The notes beneath the pieces were generated by a model, which saw nothing but the letters and a program-made list of their open reading frames with translations, ran no database searches and was not told the origin of the DNA. This document shows positions 16,981 through 25,786 of a DNA stretch of 51,673 bases, piece after piece (position 1 is the first letter of the stretch; every line of letters begins with the position of its first letter). Origin of the DNA: an uncultured bacterium (GTDB lineage Bacteria > Bipolaricaulota > Bipolaricaulia > RBG-16-55-9 > DRJF01). The position numbers and the translations under genes were made by a program. The stretch lies in contig CAJXGD010000011.1 in the NCBI GenBank assembly GCA_913053845.1, positions 1 to 51,673 of the forward strand, in the 5' to 3' direction.

Positions 16981-17352
16981 ATGCCAACGATTAATCAACT
17001 GGTGCGCAAAGGGCGCAAGAAACTCTCCAAGCGGAGCAAGTCGTTGGCCTTGGAGGGCTGCCCGCAACGACGGGGCGTCTGCACGCGGGTCTTCACCCGC
17101 ACGCCGAAGAAGCCCAACTCGGCGCTGCGCAAGGTGGCGCGGGTGCGCCTGAGCAACGGCCAACGGGTGACCGCTTACATCGGCGGCGAGGGGCATAACC
17201 TGCAAGAGCACTCGATGGTGCTGGTGCGCGGTGGGCGGGTCAAAGACCTGCCTGGAGTGCGCTATCACATCGTGCGGGGCATTCTGGATGCCGCTGGGGT
17301 AGAGGGGCGTAAACGAGGCCGCTCCAAGTACGGAGCCAAGCAGAGTAAGTGA
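16981..17352 (+). CDS. rpsL: 30S ribosomal protein S12 (uS12)
   Basis: 123 residues. S12 lies at the decoding centre and controls accuracy. The diagnostic [11 protein letters not shown] and [13 protein letters not shown] loops, where streptomycin-resistance changes occur, are wild type. The C-terminus [10 protein letters not shown] is slightly short. I use ATG 16981; the nearest strong Shine-Dalgarno (AAGGAG) lies 13 bases upstream, somewhat far. First gene of the str part, 87 bases after the promoter. Confidence 0.97.
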   Translation: MPTINQLVRKGRKKLSKRSKSLALEGCPQRRGVCTRVFTRTPKKPNSALRKVARVRLSNGQRVTAYIGGEGHNLQEHSMVLVRGGRVKDLPGVRYHIVRGILDAAGVEGRKRGRSKYGAKQSK

Positions 17353-17363
17353 GGTAGAGAGCG

Positions 17364-17846
17364 ATGGCCATTGATGAGGCGATGGAACGGGTGATCCCGG
17401 GGCGAGTTCCGGTAGGAGATCTGCGCTATGGCAGCCGCTTGGTCGAGAAATTGATCAACTATGTGATGCTGGGCGGCAAGAAGACCACCGCGCGCAAGAT
17501 CGTCTACGAGGCTTTTGCACTGTTGGAGAAGCGCCAGGAGCAGCCGGGTCTAGAGGTTTTTTATAAAGCAGTGGTCGCCTTGGCCCCTGATCTGGAGACC
17601 CGCTCGCGCCGGGTGGGGGGATCATCCTATCAGGTGCCCTACGAGGTGCCGGAGGAACGGCGCAAGACCTTGGCCTTGCGCTGGTTGGTCAAGGCGGCGC
17701 GCGCCCGGGGCGAGCGCACCATGGCCGGGCGGTTGGCCGGCGAGCTGGGCGATGCTTTGCAGCGGCAGGGCAAGGCCTATGAGCGCCGGCAGGAAGTCCA
17801 TCGCATGGCAGAGGCCAATCGGCCCTTCGCCCATTACCGCTGGTAG
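17364..17846 (+). CDS. rpsG: 30S ribosomal protein S7 (uS7)
   Basis: 160 residues. Primary binder of the 3' major domain of 16S rRNA that organises the small-subunit head. Landmarks: LVEKLINYVMLGGKKTTA near 26-43, RVGGSSYQVPYEV near 83-95 and the C-terminal HRMAEANRPFAHYRW helix. It follows rpsL by 11 bases with a GAGGTAGAGAG ribosome-binding region. Confidence 0.96.
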   Translation: MAIDEAMERVIPGRVPVGDLRYGSRLVEKLINYVMLGGKKTTARKIVYEAFALLEKRQEQPGLEVFYKAVVALAPDLETRSRRVGGSSYQVPYEVPEERRKTLALRWLVKAARARGERTMAGRLAGELGDALQRQGKAYERRQEVHRMAEANRPFAHYRW

Positions 17847-17965
17847 TATTAGCAATAATTAACCAGAGATAGCCGGATAAGCGCGTATCATTTGCAGCAG
17901 CAAACTTAGGCGACAAACTTAATATAGAGGGGTGCGTCACTGCCGGAGACGGTGAGCGAAGCGAA

Positions 17966-20068
17966 ATGGCTCAAGCGACGAGTGTACGTCCGAAAATTAA
18001 CGCCAGAATAGATAAGATCCGTAACATCGGGATCATCGCCCATATTGACGCGGGCAAGACGACGACCACCGAGCGTATTCTCTTTTACAGCGGTCGTATT
18101 CACGGTATCGGTGACGTAGATGAAGGCGATACCGAGATGGATTGGATGCCCCAAGAGCGCGAGCGCGGCATCACCATCACCTCAGCGGCGACCAACGTGG
18201 AATGGCAGGGCTATCAGATCAATATTATTGACACCCCCGGACATGTGGATTTCACCGCAGAAGTTGAGCGCTCCCTGCGGGTGCTCGACGGGGCGATCAC
18301 CATCTTCTCCGGGGTGGAGATGGTCGAGTCCCAGACCGAGAAGGTCTGGCGACAGGCCGATCGCTATGGCATCCCCCGCATCGCCTATGTGAACAAGCTC
18401 GACCGGCTGGGCTCGCGCTTCGGCCCCACGCTGGACATGATGAAGGAACGCTTGGGAACGCTTCCCCTACCTCTGCAGGCCTCGGTGGGCTCCGGTGATG
18501 AGTTCCAAGGGATGATCGACCTATTGCAGATGAAGTTCATCCACTGGGACCAGGCCAGCCGAGGCGCCAAGTATGAGCTGCTGGAGATCCCGCCGGACTA
18601 TCGGGAGAAGGCGCAGCAGTACCGCACCCAGCTCCTGGAAACGCTGGCCGAGCTCGACGATGAGATCATGGAGAGCTACCTGCACGATGAGCCCATCTCG
18701 ATCCCACAGCTCAAGAGCGCCATTAGGCGGGCCTGTCTCACCAAGGGGGCTATCCCCGTTCTGGGCGGCTCCTCACTGAAAAATATCGGCGTGCAGCCCC
18801 TGCTGGACGCCGTGGTGGACTATCTGCCTTCACCAGAGGATCGCGGCCAGATCTTTGGCCTGTCTCCCGATGGAGAGGCTGGAGAGCGGCTGGCCCGCTC
18901 TCCGGAGCGCAGCGAGCCACTGGTGGGGTTGGTCTTCAAGGTGATGACCGATGAGTACACCGGCCGCTTGGTCTATCTGCGCATCTATTCCGGCCATCTG
19001 GATAAGGGCTCCGCGGTGCTCAACCCGGCCAGGGGCAAAAAGGAGCGGGTCTCCCGCATCTTCCTGATGCACGCCAATCGCCGCACCGAGCTGGAGACGA
19101 TCGGCGCCGGTTCCATCGCCGCGGTGGTGGGACCGAAGCAGCTCAGCACCGGGGATACTATCTGTGATCCGGCTCATCCGATACTGCTGGATAAGATCGA
19201 ATTCCCGGAGCCGGTGGTCTCGGCGGCCATCGAGCCGGTGAGCGAGGCCGAGGCCGATCGGCTGAGCGACTCGCTCTATAAATTGGGCCAAGAGGACCCC
19301 ACCCTGAAGGTCAGCGTAGATCCGGACACCAACCAGACGATCATCTCCGGCATGGGTGAGCTTCATCTGGAGATCCTCTTCGACCGACTCAAGCGAGAGT
19401 TCAAGGTGCAGGCTAACATGGGTCGCCCGCAGGTGGCCTATCGCGAGACGCTGAGCGAGCCGGCAGACATCGTGGAAAAGTTCGTCAAGCAGACCGGCGG
19501 CCACGGGCAGTATGCCCATGTCTGCATCAAGTTCGAGCCCTTGGAGCGGGGGGGCGGCTTCGAGTTCGTCGATGAGATCAAGGGGGGCGTCATCCCCAAG
19601 GAGTACATCCCGGCGACGCGGAAGGGTCTAACAGAAGCGCTCAGCTCCGGCCCCTTGGGCGGTTACCCCATCGTGGACCTGCGCGCCCGGCTCTACTATG
19701 GCTCCTATCATCCGGTGGACTCTTCGGAGATCGCCTTCAAGACGGCGGCGGCCCATGCGCTGCGCCGGGCGTTTCAGCAGGCCAAAGCCAAGCTGCTCGA
19801 GCCGATCATGGAGGGAGAGATCGTCACCCCCACCGACTACGTGGGCGAGATCGTGGGCGACATCAACGGACGGCGCGGCGAAGTAAAGGGCTTTGACGTA
19901 CGGGGCAACACCCAGATCATTCAGATCACCATCCCACTGGCGGAGACCTTCGGCTATACCACGGTGCTGCGTTCGATCACCCAGGGGCGGGCGACCTATT
20001 CGCTGCGCTTCGCCCACTACGCCCCGGTGCCGACCTCCATCAGGGAGGCCATCCTGAAAGGGAGATAA
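17966..20068 (+). CDS. fusA: Translation elongation factor G
   Basis: 700 residues, canonical EF-G length. GTPase motifs: AHIDAGKT (25-32), RERGIT (65-70), DTPGH (89-93) and NKLDRLG near 143-149; the rest covers EF-G domains II-V, including GMGELHLEI and the TGGHGQYAHV loop of domain IV. EF-G drives translocation and, with RRF, ribosome recycling. A 119-base gap separates it from rpsG; no clear promoter there. The usual partner tuf does not follow: rpsJ begins 2 bases after the fusA stop. Confidence 0.97.
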   Translation: MAQATSVRPKINARIDKIRNIGIIAHIDAGKTTTTERILFYSGRIHGIGDVDEGDTEMDWMPQERERGITITSAATNVEWQGYQINIIDTPGHVDFTAEVERSLRVLDGAITIFSGVEMVESQTEKVWRQADRYGIPRIAYVNKLDRLGSRFGPTLDMMKERLGTLPLPLQASVGSGDEFQGMIDLLQMKFIHWDQASRGAKYELLEIPPDYREKAQQYRTQLLETLAELDDEIMESYLHDEPISIPQLKSAIRRACLTKGAIPVLGGSSLKNIGVQPLLDAVVDYLPSPEDRGQIFGLSPDGEAGERLARSPERSEPLVGLVFKVMTDEYTGRLVYLRIYSGHLDKGSAVLNPARGKKERVSRIFLMHANRRTELETIGAGSIAAVVGPKQLSTGDTICDPAHPILLDKIEFPEPVVSAAIEPVSEAEADRLSDSLYKLGQEDPTLKVSVDPDTNQTIISGMGELHLEILFDRLKREFKVQANMGRPQVAYRETLSEPADIVEKFVKQTGGHGQYAHVCIKFEPLERGGGFEFVDEIKGGVIPKEYIPATRKGLTEALSSGPLGGYPIVDLRARLYYGSYHPVDSSEIAFKTAAAHALRRAFQQAKAKLLEPIMEGEIVTPTDYVGEIVGDINGRRGEVKGFDVRGNTQIIQITIPLAETFGYTTVLRSITQGRATYSLRFAHYAPVPTSIREAILKGR

Positions 20069-20070
20069 TT

Positions 20071-20379
20071 ATGGCAAGAGAGAAGATTCGCATCCGGCTG
20101 CGCGGCTATGATCACGAAGTGGTAGATGAGGCCATGCGCCGCTTGGTCAAGACGGCCAGCGAGACCCGGGCCAAGATCGTAGGTCCTATCCCGCTGCCCA
20201 CCGAGATCAAGCGCTACTGTGTGCTGCGCTCGCCGCATGTCAACAAGAACTCTATGGAGCACTTTGAGCGCCGCATTCACAAGCGACTGTTGGATATCCG
20301 CGAGCCCACCTCGGAGACGATCAACGCGCTAATGGACATCGAGCTGCCCACCGGGATAGATATCGAGGTCAAACTATGA
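20071..20379 (+). CDS. rpsJ: 30S ribosomal protein S10 (uS10)
   Basis: 102 residues. Small-subunit head protein that also doubles as transcription antitermination factor NusE. Landmarks: IRIRLRGYDHEVVDEA at the start, PLPTEIKRYCVLRSPHVNKNS in the long loop and LPTGIDIEVKL at the end. It begins 2 bases after fusA and overlaps rplC by 4 bases, so translation is coupled through the str/S10 junction. Confidence 0.96.
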   Translation: MAREKIRIRLRGYDHEVVDEAMRRLVKTASETRAKIVGPIPLPTEIKRYCVLRSPHVNKNSMEHFERRIHKRLLDIREPTSETINALMDIELPTGIDIEVKL

Positions 20380-21002
20380 GCTTGGGAATATTGGGCAGAA
20401 AGATCGGCATGATGCAGTGGTTCGATGAGGAAGGCCGGGCAGTGGCGGCCACGGTGATCTCCGTGGAGCCCAACGTGATCGTGCAGATCAAGCGGAGCAA
20501 GCGTGAGGGTTATAACGCCTTGCAGCTCGGCTACGGTGAAATTAGAGAGAAACTGGTTAGTCAGCCCTTGCTGGGTCACTTTGCCAAGGCCGGGGTGTCG
20601 CCCCTCAGGCAACTGCGCGAGATGCGCCTAGCTGAGCTGGGGGACTATCAGGTCGGCCAGCAGTTGGGCGCGGAGATCTTCCAGGTGGGAGAGCGCATCT
20701 CGGCCAGTGCCCTTTCCAAAGGCCGCGGCTTCGCCGGGGTGATGAAGCGGCACGGCTTCCACGGCGGACCCGCCTCACACGGCTCAGGTGGCTGGAGGAG
20801 ACGGCCGGGCAGCATCGGCAACCTCTGCGCCACCGGGCGGGTGTTCAAGGGCAAGAAGATGGCCGGGCGAATGGGCGGCAGGCGGGTCACCACCCAGGGA
20901 CTGAAGGTGCTGGCCGCAGATGCGGAGCGGAAGCTGCTGGTGCTCGCCGGCGCCACGCCGGGACGACGCAATGCCCTGGTGGAGTTGAGTAAAAGTGGCT
21001 AA
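20376..21002 (+). CDS. rplC: 50S ribosomal protein L3 (uL3)
   Basis: 208 residues. Early-assembly protein reaching toward the peptidyl-transferase centre. Starts LGILGRKIGMMQWFDEEG; the central loop GFAGVMKRHGFHGGPASHGS and RRPGSIG are conserved. ATGA overlap with rpsJ; its end overlaps the GTG start of rplD by 8 bases. Confidence 0.96.
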   Translation: MSLGILGRKIGMMQWFDEEGRAVAATVISVEPNVIVQIKRSKREGYNALQLGYGEIREKLVSQPLLGHFAKAGVSPLRQLREMRLAELGDYQVGQQLGAEIFQVGERISASALSKGRGFAGVMKRHGFHGGPASHGSGGWRRRPGSIGNLCATGRVFKGKKMAGRMGGRRVTTQGLKVLAADAERKLLVLAGATPGRRNALVELSKSG

Positions 21003-21639
21003 AGCTCGCTTGGTGTCCCTGAATGGCGAGGAGCGCCAGATCGAGCTCTCCGACAGTCTGGTGGGCCGAGCGCCCAACCGGGACCTGCTCCATCGTTGCG
21101 TGCAACAGCAGCTCACCCTCCGACGGGCGGGCACGGCTTGCACCAAGACGCGCGGCGGGGTGACCGGCGGCCATAAGAAACCCTGGACCCAGAAGCATAC
21201 CGGCCGGGCGCGCCACGGTTCAAAGGTCTCCAACATCTGGCGCGGCGGCGGGGTGGCCTTCGGGCCCAAGCCCAAGCGCTATACCTACCGCTTGCCCAAG
21301 AAGATGCGTCGGCTGGGCTTGGCCATGGCCCTGACGGCGCGCTACCGCGAAGGCCAACTGGCAGTGATTGACCAACTGGACTTCGAGAAGCCCAAGACGA
21401 AAGCGGCGCTCCAACTGCTGGAGCACTTGGGGTTCCCCCCCCAGCACAAGGTGCTGATCATCGTGGCCGGCAAGGAAGGAAGCGAGGCGGTGAGGCTCTC
21501 CTTTCGCAACCTACCCCAGGCCCAGTGTCTGCCGGTCGCCGGGGCAAATATTTACGATATCCTGAAATATGAGAGCCTGGTCATCAGCCAGGGCGCACTG
21601 GCGGAATTGGAGAGGCGGGTGGCGCTAGATGCAAAATGA
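20995..21639 (+). CDS. rplD: 50S ribosomal protein L4 (uL4)
   Basis: 214 residues with a GTG start at 20995. L4 lines the nascent-peptide exit tunnel; its tunnel loop is recognisable as TRGGVTGGHKKPWTQKHTGR followed by ARHGS, with WRGGGVAFGPKPKRY after it. In enterobacteria L4 represses its own operon; no comparable leader structure is visible here because the S10 genes follow fusA directly. Overlaps rplW by 11 bases. Confidence 0.95.
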   Translation: MAKARLVSLNGEERQIELSDSLVGRAPNRDLLHRCVQQQLTLRRAGTACTKTRGGVTGGHKKPWTQKHTGRARHGSKVSNIWRGGGVAFGPKPKRYTYRLPKKMRRLGLAMALTARYREGQLAVIDQLDFEKPKTKAALQLLEHLGFPPQHKVLIIVAGKEGSEAVRLSFRNLPQAQCLPVAGANIYDILKYESLVISQGALAELERRVALDAK

Positions 21640-21913
21640 AGAGGTGTTGATCGAGCCGATCGTGACCGAAGAGGCCTGGCGGGTAAAAGACGCCGAGAAT
21701 AAATATACCTTCCGGGTGCATGCCCGGGCCAACAAGATCGAGATTCGCCGGGCGGTCGAGCAGCTCTTCAAAGTCAGGGTGACCAAGGTATGGACGCTGC
21801 ATGTGCCCGGCAAGCCTCGCAAGACCAAGTATTATCAGCAAGGCCATACCCGCCCCTGGAAGAAAGCATTGGTTCAACTGGCGGCCGATGAGCGCATAGA
21901 CATATATGGGTAA
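21629..21913 (+). CDS. rplW: 50S ribosomal protein L23 (uL23)
   Basis: 94 residues. It sits at the tunnel exit and docks trigger factor and the signal recognition particle. Landmarks: IVTEEAWRV, KYTFRVHARANKIEIRRAVE and the loop KPRKTKYYQQGHTRPWKKA. It starts within the last codons of rplD and is followed after 29 bases by rplB. Confidence 0.94.
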   Translation: MQNEEVLIEPIVTEEAWRVKDAENKYTFRVHARANKIEIRRAVEQLFKVRVTKVWTLHVPGKPRKTKYYQQGHTRPWKKALVQLAADERIDIYG

Positions 21914-21942
21914 GCCGAAGATAAATTTAATAAAGGTGAGAT

Positions 21943-22791
21943 ATGGGAACCAAACGGTTTAAGCCGATCACGCCGGGCCTGCGTCATGCGGAGCTGCCTG
22001 ATTTTCAGGAGCTGACCGGCCATCGCCCGGAGAAGAGCCTGTTGCGACCGCTGGCCAAAACAGGTGGGCGCAACAACCAAGGGCGGGTGACGGTGCGCGG
22101 GCGCGGCGGCGGCCATAAGCGCCGCTACCGCCTGATCGACTTCCGGCGAGAGAAGGAGGGCGTGCCGGCGCGGGTCATCTCCCGGGAGTACGATCCGAAC
22201 CGCTCGACTTGGATCACCCTGCTGCATTATGCCGACGGCGCCAAGCGTTACATTCTCTCACCGCTCAAGCTGCAGATAGGGGCGACTGTGCAAGCCGGCC
22301 CGGGGATCGAGGCCCGCCCTGGCAACTCGATGCGCCTAAAAGATATGCCGGCCGGCACGCTGGTCCATGCCATCGAGCTCACCCCCGGAGGCGGAGGCAA
22401 GCTGGTCCGGGCGGCGGGCACGGCCGCGCAGTTGATGGGCGTGGAGAACGGCCTGGCGCTCTTGCGCTTGCCCTCGGGAGAGATGCGCTATGTGCCGGAA
22501 GACTGCCGGGCCACCGTGGGCCAGTTGAGCAACATCGAGCATAAGAATGTGGTGCACGGCAAGGCGGGCCGGGTGCGTCACCTGGGACGGCGGCCGATCA
22601 CGCGCGGGGTGGCCATGAACCCGGTTGATCATCCCCACGGGGGCGGTGAGGCGCACCATCACACCGGACGTCCACCGACTTCGCCTTGGGGTAAGCTGGC
22701 CAAGGGGCCGCGAACGCGGCGCAAGCACAAGCCAAGTGACAAGCTGATCGTCACCCGAGCCCGCGATGTGAAGCGACGGAGGAGGCACTAA
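21943..22791 (+). CDS. rplB: 50S ribosomal protein L2 (uL2)
   Basis: 282 residues. Essential for subunit joining and peptidyl-transferase assembly. The invariant C-terminal loop reads RGVAMNPVDHPHGGGE, including the histidine near residue 231 tied to activity. The stretch after it, AHHHTGRPPTSPWGK, has extra histidines compared with the usual sequence. GGTGAG ribosome-binding site upstream; rpsS follows after 3 bases. Confidence 0.97.
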   Translation: MGTKRFKPITPGLRHAELPDFQELTGHRPEKSLLRPLAKTGGRNNQGRVTVRGRGGGHKRRYRLIDFRREKEGVPARVISREYDPNRSTWITLLHYADGAKRYILSPLKLQIGATVQAGPGIEARPGNSMRLKDMPAGTLVHAIELTPGGGGKLVRAAGTAAQLMGVENGLALLRLPSGEMRYVPEDCRATVGQLSNIEHKNVVHGKAGRVRHLGRRPITRGVAMNPVDHPHGGGEAHHHTGRPPTSPWGKLAKGPRTRRKHKPSDKLIVTRARDVKRRRRH

Positions 22792-22794
22792 GCC

Positions 22795-23079
22795 ATGCCA
22801 CGCTCCTTGAAGAAAGGACCTTACGTACACCCTAAGCTGCAAAAGAAAGTCACCCAGGCCAAACGGGGCGAGCGCAAAGAGATCATCACCTGGTCGCGGG
22901 CCTCGATGATCACCCCGGAGATGATCGGCTTGACGATCAAAGTTCACAATGGTAGAATACATCTGCCCGTGCTGATCGTGGAAGCGATGGTCGGGCACAA
23001 ACTAGGAGAGTTCGCCCCCACCCGTACTTTCAAAGGCCACGGTGGCGTCAAGAAGAAGGGGGCGTTGGCGCGCAAGTAA
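22795..23079 (+). CDS. rpsS: 30S ribosomal protein S19 (uS19)
   Basis: 94 residues. Head protein that pairs with S13 and contacts the large subunit. Hallmarks: [15 protein letters not shown] at the start, [17 protein letters not shown] in the middle and [17 protein letters not shown] near the end. A terminator-like hairpin follows before rplV. Confidence 0.96.
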   Translation: MPRSLKKGPYVHPKLQKKVTQAKRGERKEIITWSRASMITPEMIGLTIKVHNGRIHLPVLIVEAMVGHKLGEFAPTRTFKGHGGVKKKGALARK

Positions 23080-23080
23080 C

Positions 23081-23108
23081 CCCCTACCAGACTGAGGGGC
23101 CGCTTTTT
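23081..23108 (+). terminator. Terminator-like hairpin between rpsS and rplV
   Basis: CCCCT (23081-23085) pairs with AGGGG (23095-23099) across a 9-base loop, and five T lie at 23104-23108. The stem is short and the T-run is offset by 4 bases, so at most a partial attenuator inside the operon. Confidence 0.3.
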
Positions 23109-23143
23109 AACGCCAAACCAGCAGGATGAAGCGAGGGGAGCAG

Positions 23144-23488
23144 ATGATGGAGGCAAGAGCTATCGCGAAGTTCGTGCGGGTCTCGCCCGATCGGGCCAGG
23201 TTGGTCATCGACGAGATCCGCGGCAAGCCGGTAGACGAGGCGCTGCGCATCGTGCGGCTGGCCAAGTCCAAGGCGGCGCAGCCGATTCGCAAGGTGCTGG
23301 AGTCGGCGATCGCGAACGCCGAGAATAATTTCGATCTAGATGTGGATCAACTGGTGGTCTCCCAAGCTTTTATAGATGAGGGACCGGGGCTCAAGCGCAT
23401 GAAACCCCGCTCGCGCGGCCATGCCGATGTCATCCGGCGACCCACCAGCCATATCACCGTGATCGTCTCGGAAATGGAGGCAGGCTGA
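23144..23488 (+). CDS. rplV: 50S ribosomal protein L22 (uL22)
   Basis: 114 residues from ATG 23144, chosen because GAGGGGAG lies just upstream; ATG 23126 has no such site and 23147 is also possible. L22 extends a beta-hairpin along the exit tunnel. Conserved: ARAIAKFVRVSPDRARLVID, then SAIANAENN and the hairpin tip with KRMKPRSRGHADVIRRPTSH. It is separated from rpsS by 64 bases, the widest gap in the S10 section, and touches rpsC by one base. Confidence 0.95.
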   Translation: MMEARAIAKFVRVSPDRARLVIDEIRGKPVDEALRIVRLAKSKAAQPIRKVLESAIANAENNFDLDVDQLVVSQAFIDEGPGLKRMKPRSRGHADVIRRPTSHITVIVSEMEAG

Positions 23489-24186
23489 TGGGCCAAAAGA
23501 CACATCCGATCGGTTTCCGCTTGGGCATCACCCAGCAGTGGCGCTCCAACTGGTACAGCGCCAAGCACGGCGCCGCTTACCTGGTGGAGGATCAAAAGGT
23601 GCGCCGATTGATCCAAAAGCGCTATCCCGGCGCCGGCATAGCCACGGTGCTGATCGAGCGCCCCACCGAGGAGCGCATCTCGCTGGTGGTGCGCACCGCC
23701 CGACCGGGGATCATCATCGGCAAGGGGGGTCGAGAGATAGATCAGCTCCAAAAGGAGCTGGAGCAGCAGACCGGCCGGCAGGTGAAGATCTCGATCAAAG
23801 AGGTAGATACGCCCGATCAAGAGGCCATCTTGGTCGCCAAAGAGGTGGCCCACCGGCTGGAGGGTCGCATCCCGGTCAACCGGGCGATAAAAGAGATCGT
23901 CGGCCGGGTGATGGCCAAAGGCGGCAAAGGGATTAAGGTCCAGTGCAGCGGGCGACTGGGCGGAGCCGAGATCGCCCGCACCGTCTGGCAACAGGACGGG
24001 CGGCTGCCGCTGCAAACCCTGCGGGCCGACATTGATTATGGCTTTACCGAGGCTCGGACCAAGTATGGTCCCATTGGGATCAAGGTCTGGCTCTTTCGCG
24101 GCGAGCTGACCCCGCTGACCATGCCGGCGAAGCAGCACGCCCCGGAACGCAAGCGAGGTGAGGACAATGGCCCTGCTCAGTCCTAA
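23488..24186 (+). CDS. rpsC: 30S ribosomal protein S3 (uS3)
   Basis: 232 residues. Starts MGQKTHPIGFRLGI; the type II KH domain carries IIIGKGGREI with GKGG at 78-81; the C-terminal domain has GAEIARTVWQQDGRLPLQTL and GFTEARTKYGPIGIKVW. Forms the mRNA entry channel with S4 and S5 and contributes helicase activity. TGATG junction with rplV; rplP starts 20 bases before its end. Confidence 0.97.
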   Translation: MGQKTHPIGFRLGITQQWRSNWYSAKHGAAYLVEDQKVRRLIQKRYPGAGIATVLIERPTEERISLVVRTARPGIIIGKGGREIDQLQKELEQQTGRQVKISIKEVDTPDQEAILVAKEVAHRLEGRIPVNRAIKEIVGRVMAKGGKGIKVQCSGRLGGAEIARTVWQQDGRLPLQTLRADIDYGFTEARTKYGPIGIKVWLFRGELTPLTMPAKQHAPERKRGEDNGPAQS

Positions 24187-24598
24187 GCGCACCCGTTATC
24201 GCAAAGCCCATCGCGGTCGGCGCAAGGGGCTGGCCACCCGAGGCGAGAAGGTCGCTTTCGGGGACTATGGCCTGCAGGCGCTGGAGCCGGCCTGGATCTC
24301 GGCGCGGCAGATCGAATCCTGCCGCACGACCATCGTGCGCCAGATCGAGCGCAACTCCAAGGTCTGGATTCGCATCTTTCCCGACAAACCCATCACTAAG
24401 AAGCCGGCGGACAGCCGGATGGGCAAGGGCAAGGGCGATGTGGATCATTGGGCCGCGGTGGTGAAGACCGGCCGGGTGCTGTTCGAGATGAGCGGCATCA
24501 CCCATAAGCGGGCGACGCGCATCGCCCAACTGGTCTCTTATAAACTGCCGATCAAGATCAGACTGCTGGAGCGACGCCTCTTGGGGGGGGAACGATGA
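24167..24598 (+). CDS. rplP: 50S ribosomal protein L16 (uL16)
   Basis: 143 residues starting at ATG 24167 ([13 protein letters not shown]), preceded by GAGGTGAGG. L16 organises the tRNA-binding sites at the central protuberance. Landmarks: [40 protein letters not shown] and [13 protein letters not shown]. Coupled at both ends, by 20 bases to rpsC and 4 bases to rpmC. Confidence 0.96.
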   Translation: MALLSPKRTRYRKAHRGRRKGLATRGEKVAFGDYGLQALEPAWISARQIESCRTTIVRQIERNSKVWIRIFPDKPITKKPADSRMGKGKGDVDHWAAVVKTGRVLFEMSGITHKRATRIAQLVSYKLPIKIRLLERRLLGGER

Positions 24599-24816
24599 AG
24601 GCCGAGCTGCTGCGCGATCTGACCCGCGAGGAGCTGGAAGAGAAAGTCAGCGAGCTGGGACGCAAGCTCTTCACCCTGCGCTTCCAGGTGGCCACCCATC
24701 AACAGGATAACACGGCGGCTCTCCCGGCCACCAGGCGGGATATCGCCAGAGCTAAAACTATTCTGCGCCAGCGAGAGCGAGAAAGCGAAAGCGAGTTGAG
24801 CGACTATGCCGATTAA
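24595..24816 (+). CDS. rpmC: 50S ribosomal protein L29 (uL29)
   Basis: 73 residues, two-helix coiled-coil protein near the tunnel exit. Conserved LTREELEEKVSELGRKLFTL at the start and the second helix TRRDIARAKTILRQRERE. ATGA overlap with rplP and 11-base overlap with rpsQ. Confidence 0.93.
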   Translation: MKAELLRDLTREELEEKVSELGRKLFTLRFQVATHQQDNTAALPATRRDIARAKTILRQRERESESELSDYAD

Positions 24817-25096
24817 AGAGCGTGTCGGCCGGGTGATCAGCACCCGTCGAGAAAAAACCATCACCGTGCTGGTGGAGCAGCGGGTGCTCCATCGGCGCTA
24901 TCGCAAGTACGTGCGCAGGCGCAAGAAGCTGCATGTGCATGACGCCGACCGGCAAGCCCAACTGGGCGACCTGGTGCGGGTGAGCGAGACCCGGCCCTTG
25001 GCCAAGACGGTCCACTGGCGACTGGTGGAGATCCTGCAGCAACGGGCTGGAGCAGCTCCGGCTACTCCAGCGCAACCGGAAGAAGCCCAGCCATGA
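24806..25096 (+). CDS. rpsQ: 30S ribosomal protein S17 (uS17)
   Basis: 96 residues. OB-fold protein of the 30S body: GRVISTRREKTITVLVEQRV, then the KYVRRRKKLHVHD loop, GDLVRVSETRPLAKTVHWRL. A C-terminal A/P/Q-rich extension (AGAAPATPAQPEEAQP) goes beyond the core. ATGA overlap with rplN. Confidence 0.95.
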   Translation: MPIKERVGRVISTRREKTITVLVEQRVLHRRYRKYVRRRKKLHVHDADRQAQLGDLVRVSETRPLAKTVHWRLVEILQQRAGAAPATPAQPEEAQP

Positions 25097-25461
25097 TCCA
25101 ACTGCGCAGCCTGCTCAAGGTCACCGATAATTCCGGGGCCAAAGAGGTGCGGGTGATCAGCGTCTTGGGGCAGCCATCGGCCACCGGGGGCCAGATCGGC
25201 GACATCATCATCGGCTCGGTGCGCAAACGGTTGCCCAACTCCGAGATCAGCAAAGGCGCGGTGGTGCGCGGGGTGATCGTGCGCACCCGCAACGGCTACC
25301 GTCGCGAGGACGGCAGCACGATTCGCTTCGATGACAACGCCATCGTGCTGGTCACCCCCAATCTGGAGCCGGTGGGCACGCGCATCTTCGGGCCGGTGCC
25401 TCGCGAGCTGCGCCAGAAGCGGATGCTGCGCATCCTCTCCTTGGCGCCGGAGGTGCTCTAG
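25093..25461 (+). CDS. rplN: 50S ribosomal protein L14 (uL14)
   Basis: 122 residues, exactly the bacterial norm. MIQLRSLLKVTDNSGAKEV, then GAVVRGVIVRTRNGYRREDG and the C-terminal FGPVPRELRQKRMLRILSLA are conserved. L14 forms an inter-subunit bridge and binds the silencing factor RsfS. Confidence 0.97.
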   Translation: MIQLRSLLKVTDNSGAKEVRVISVLGQPSATGGQIGDIIIGSVRKRLPNSEISKGAVVRGVIVRTRNGYRREDGSTIRFDDNAIVLVTPNLEPVGTRIFGPVPRELRQKRMLRILSLAPEVL

Positions 25462-25462
25462 C

Positions 25463-25777
25463 ATGAAAAAAATCCGCAAGGGCGATAAAGTAAAGGTGAT
25501 CGCCGGCAACGATCGCGGACGGGAGGGTGACGTGATGCGTGTCTATCCCAATATAGAGCGCATCATCGTCAAGGGCGTGGGGATAATCACCCGCCATCAG
25601 CGGCCCACCCAGAGGCAGCGCGAGGGGGGCATCATCGAGCGCGAGGGGACGATTCCGCTCTCCAACGTATTGTTGATCTGTCCCGAATGCGATCGTCCCA
25701 CCCGCGTCGGCTTTACGGTCTTGGAAACGGGCGAGAAATTACGGCTATGCAAGCAATGCGGTCAGAGTTTCGATTAG
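25463..25777 (+). CDS. rplX: 50S ribosomal protein L24 (uL24), zinc-motif form
   Basis: 104 residues. KOW motif near 6-30 (KGDKVKVIAGNDRGREG) and the VKGVGIITRHQRPTQ segment; the C-terminal third carries C73/C76 and C96/C99, a zinc-ribbon-like pair of CxxC motifs. L24 is one of the two initiators of 50S assembly. It starts 1 base after rplN; rplE follows after 9 bases. Confidence 0.95.
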   Translation: MKKIRKGDKVKVIAGNDRGREGDVMRVYPNIERIIVKGVGIITRHQRPTQRQREGGIIEREGTIPLSNVLLICPECDRPTRVGFTVLETGEKLRLCKQCGQSFD

Positions 25778-25786
25778 GAGCCTAAA

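Noticed and set aside
17847..17965. Separate promoter for fusA in the gap after rpsG
   Set aside because: An A/T-rich TTAATATAG is present, but no -35 at 16-18 bases fits.
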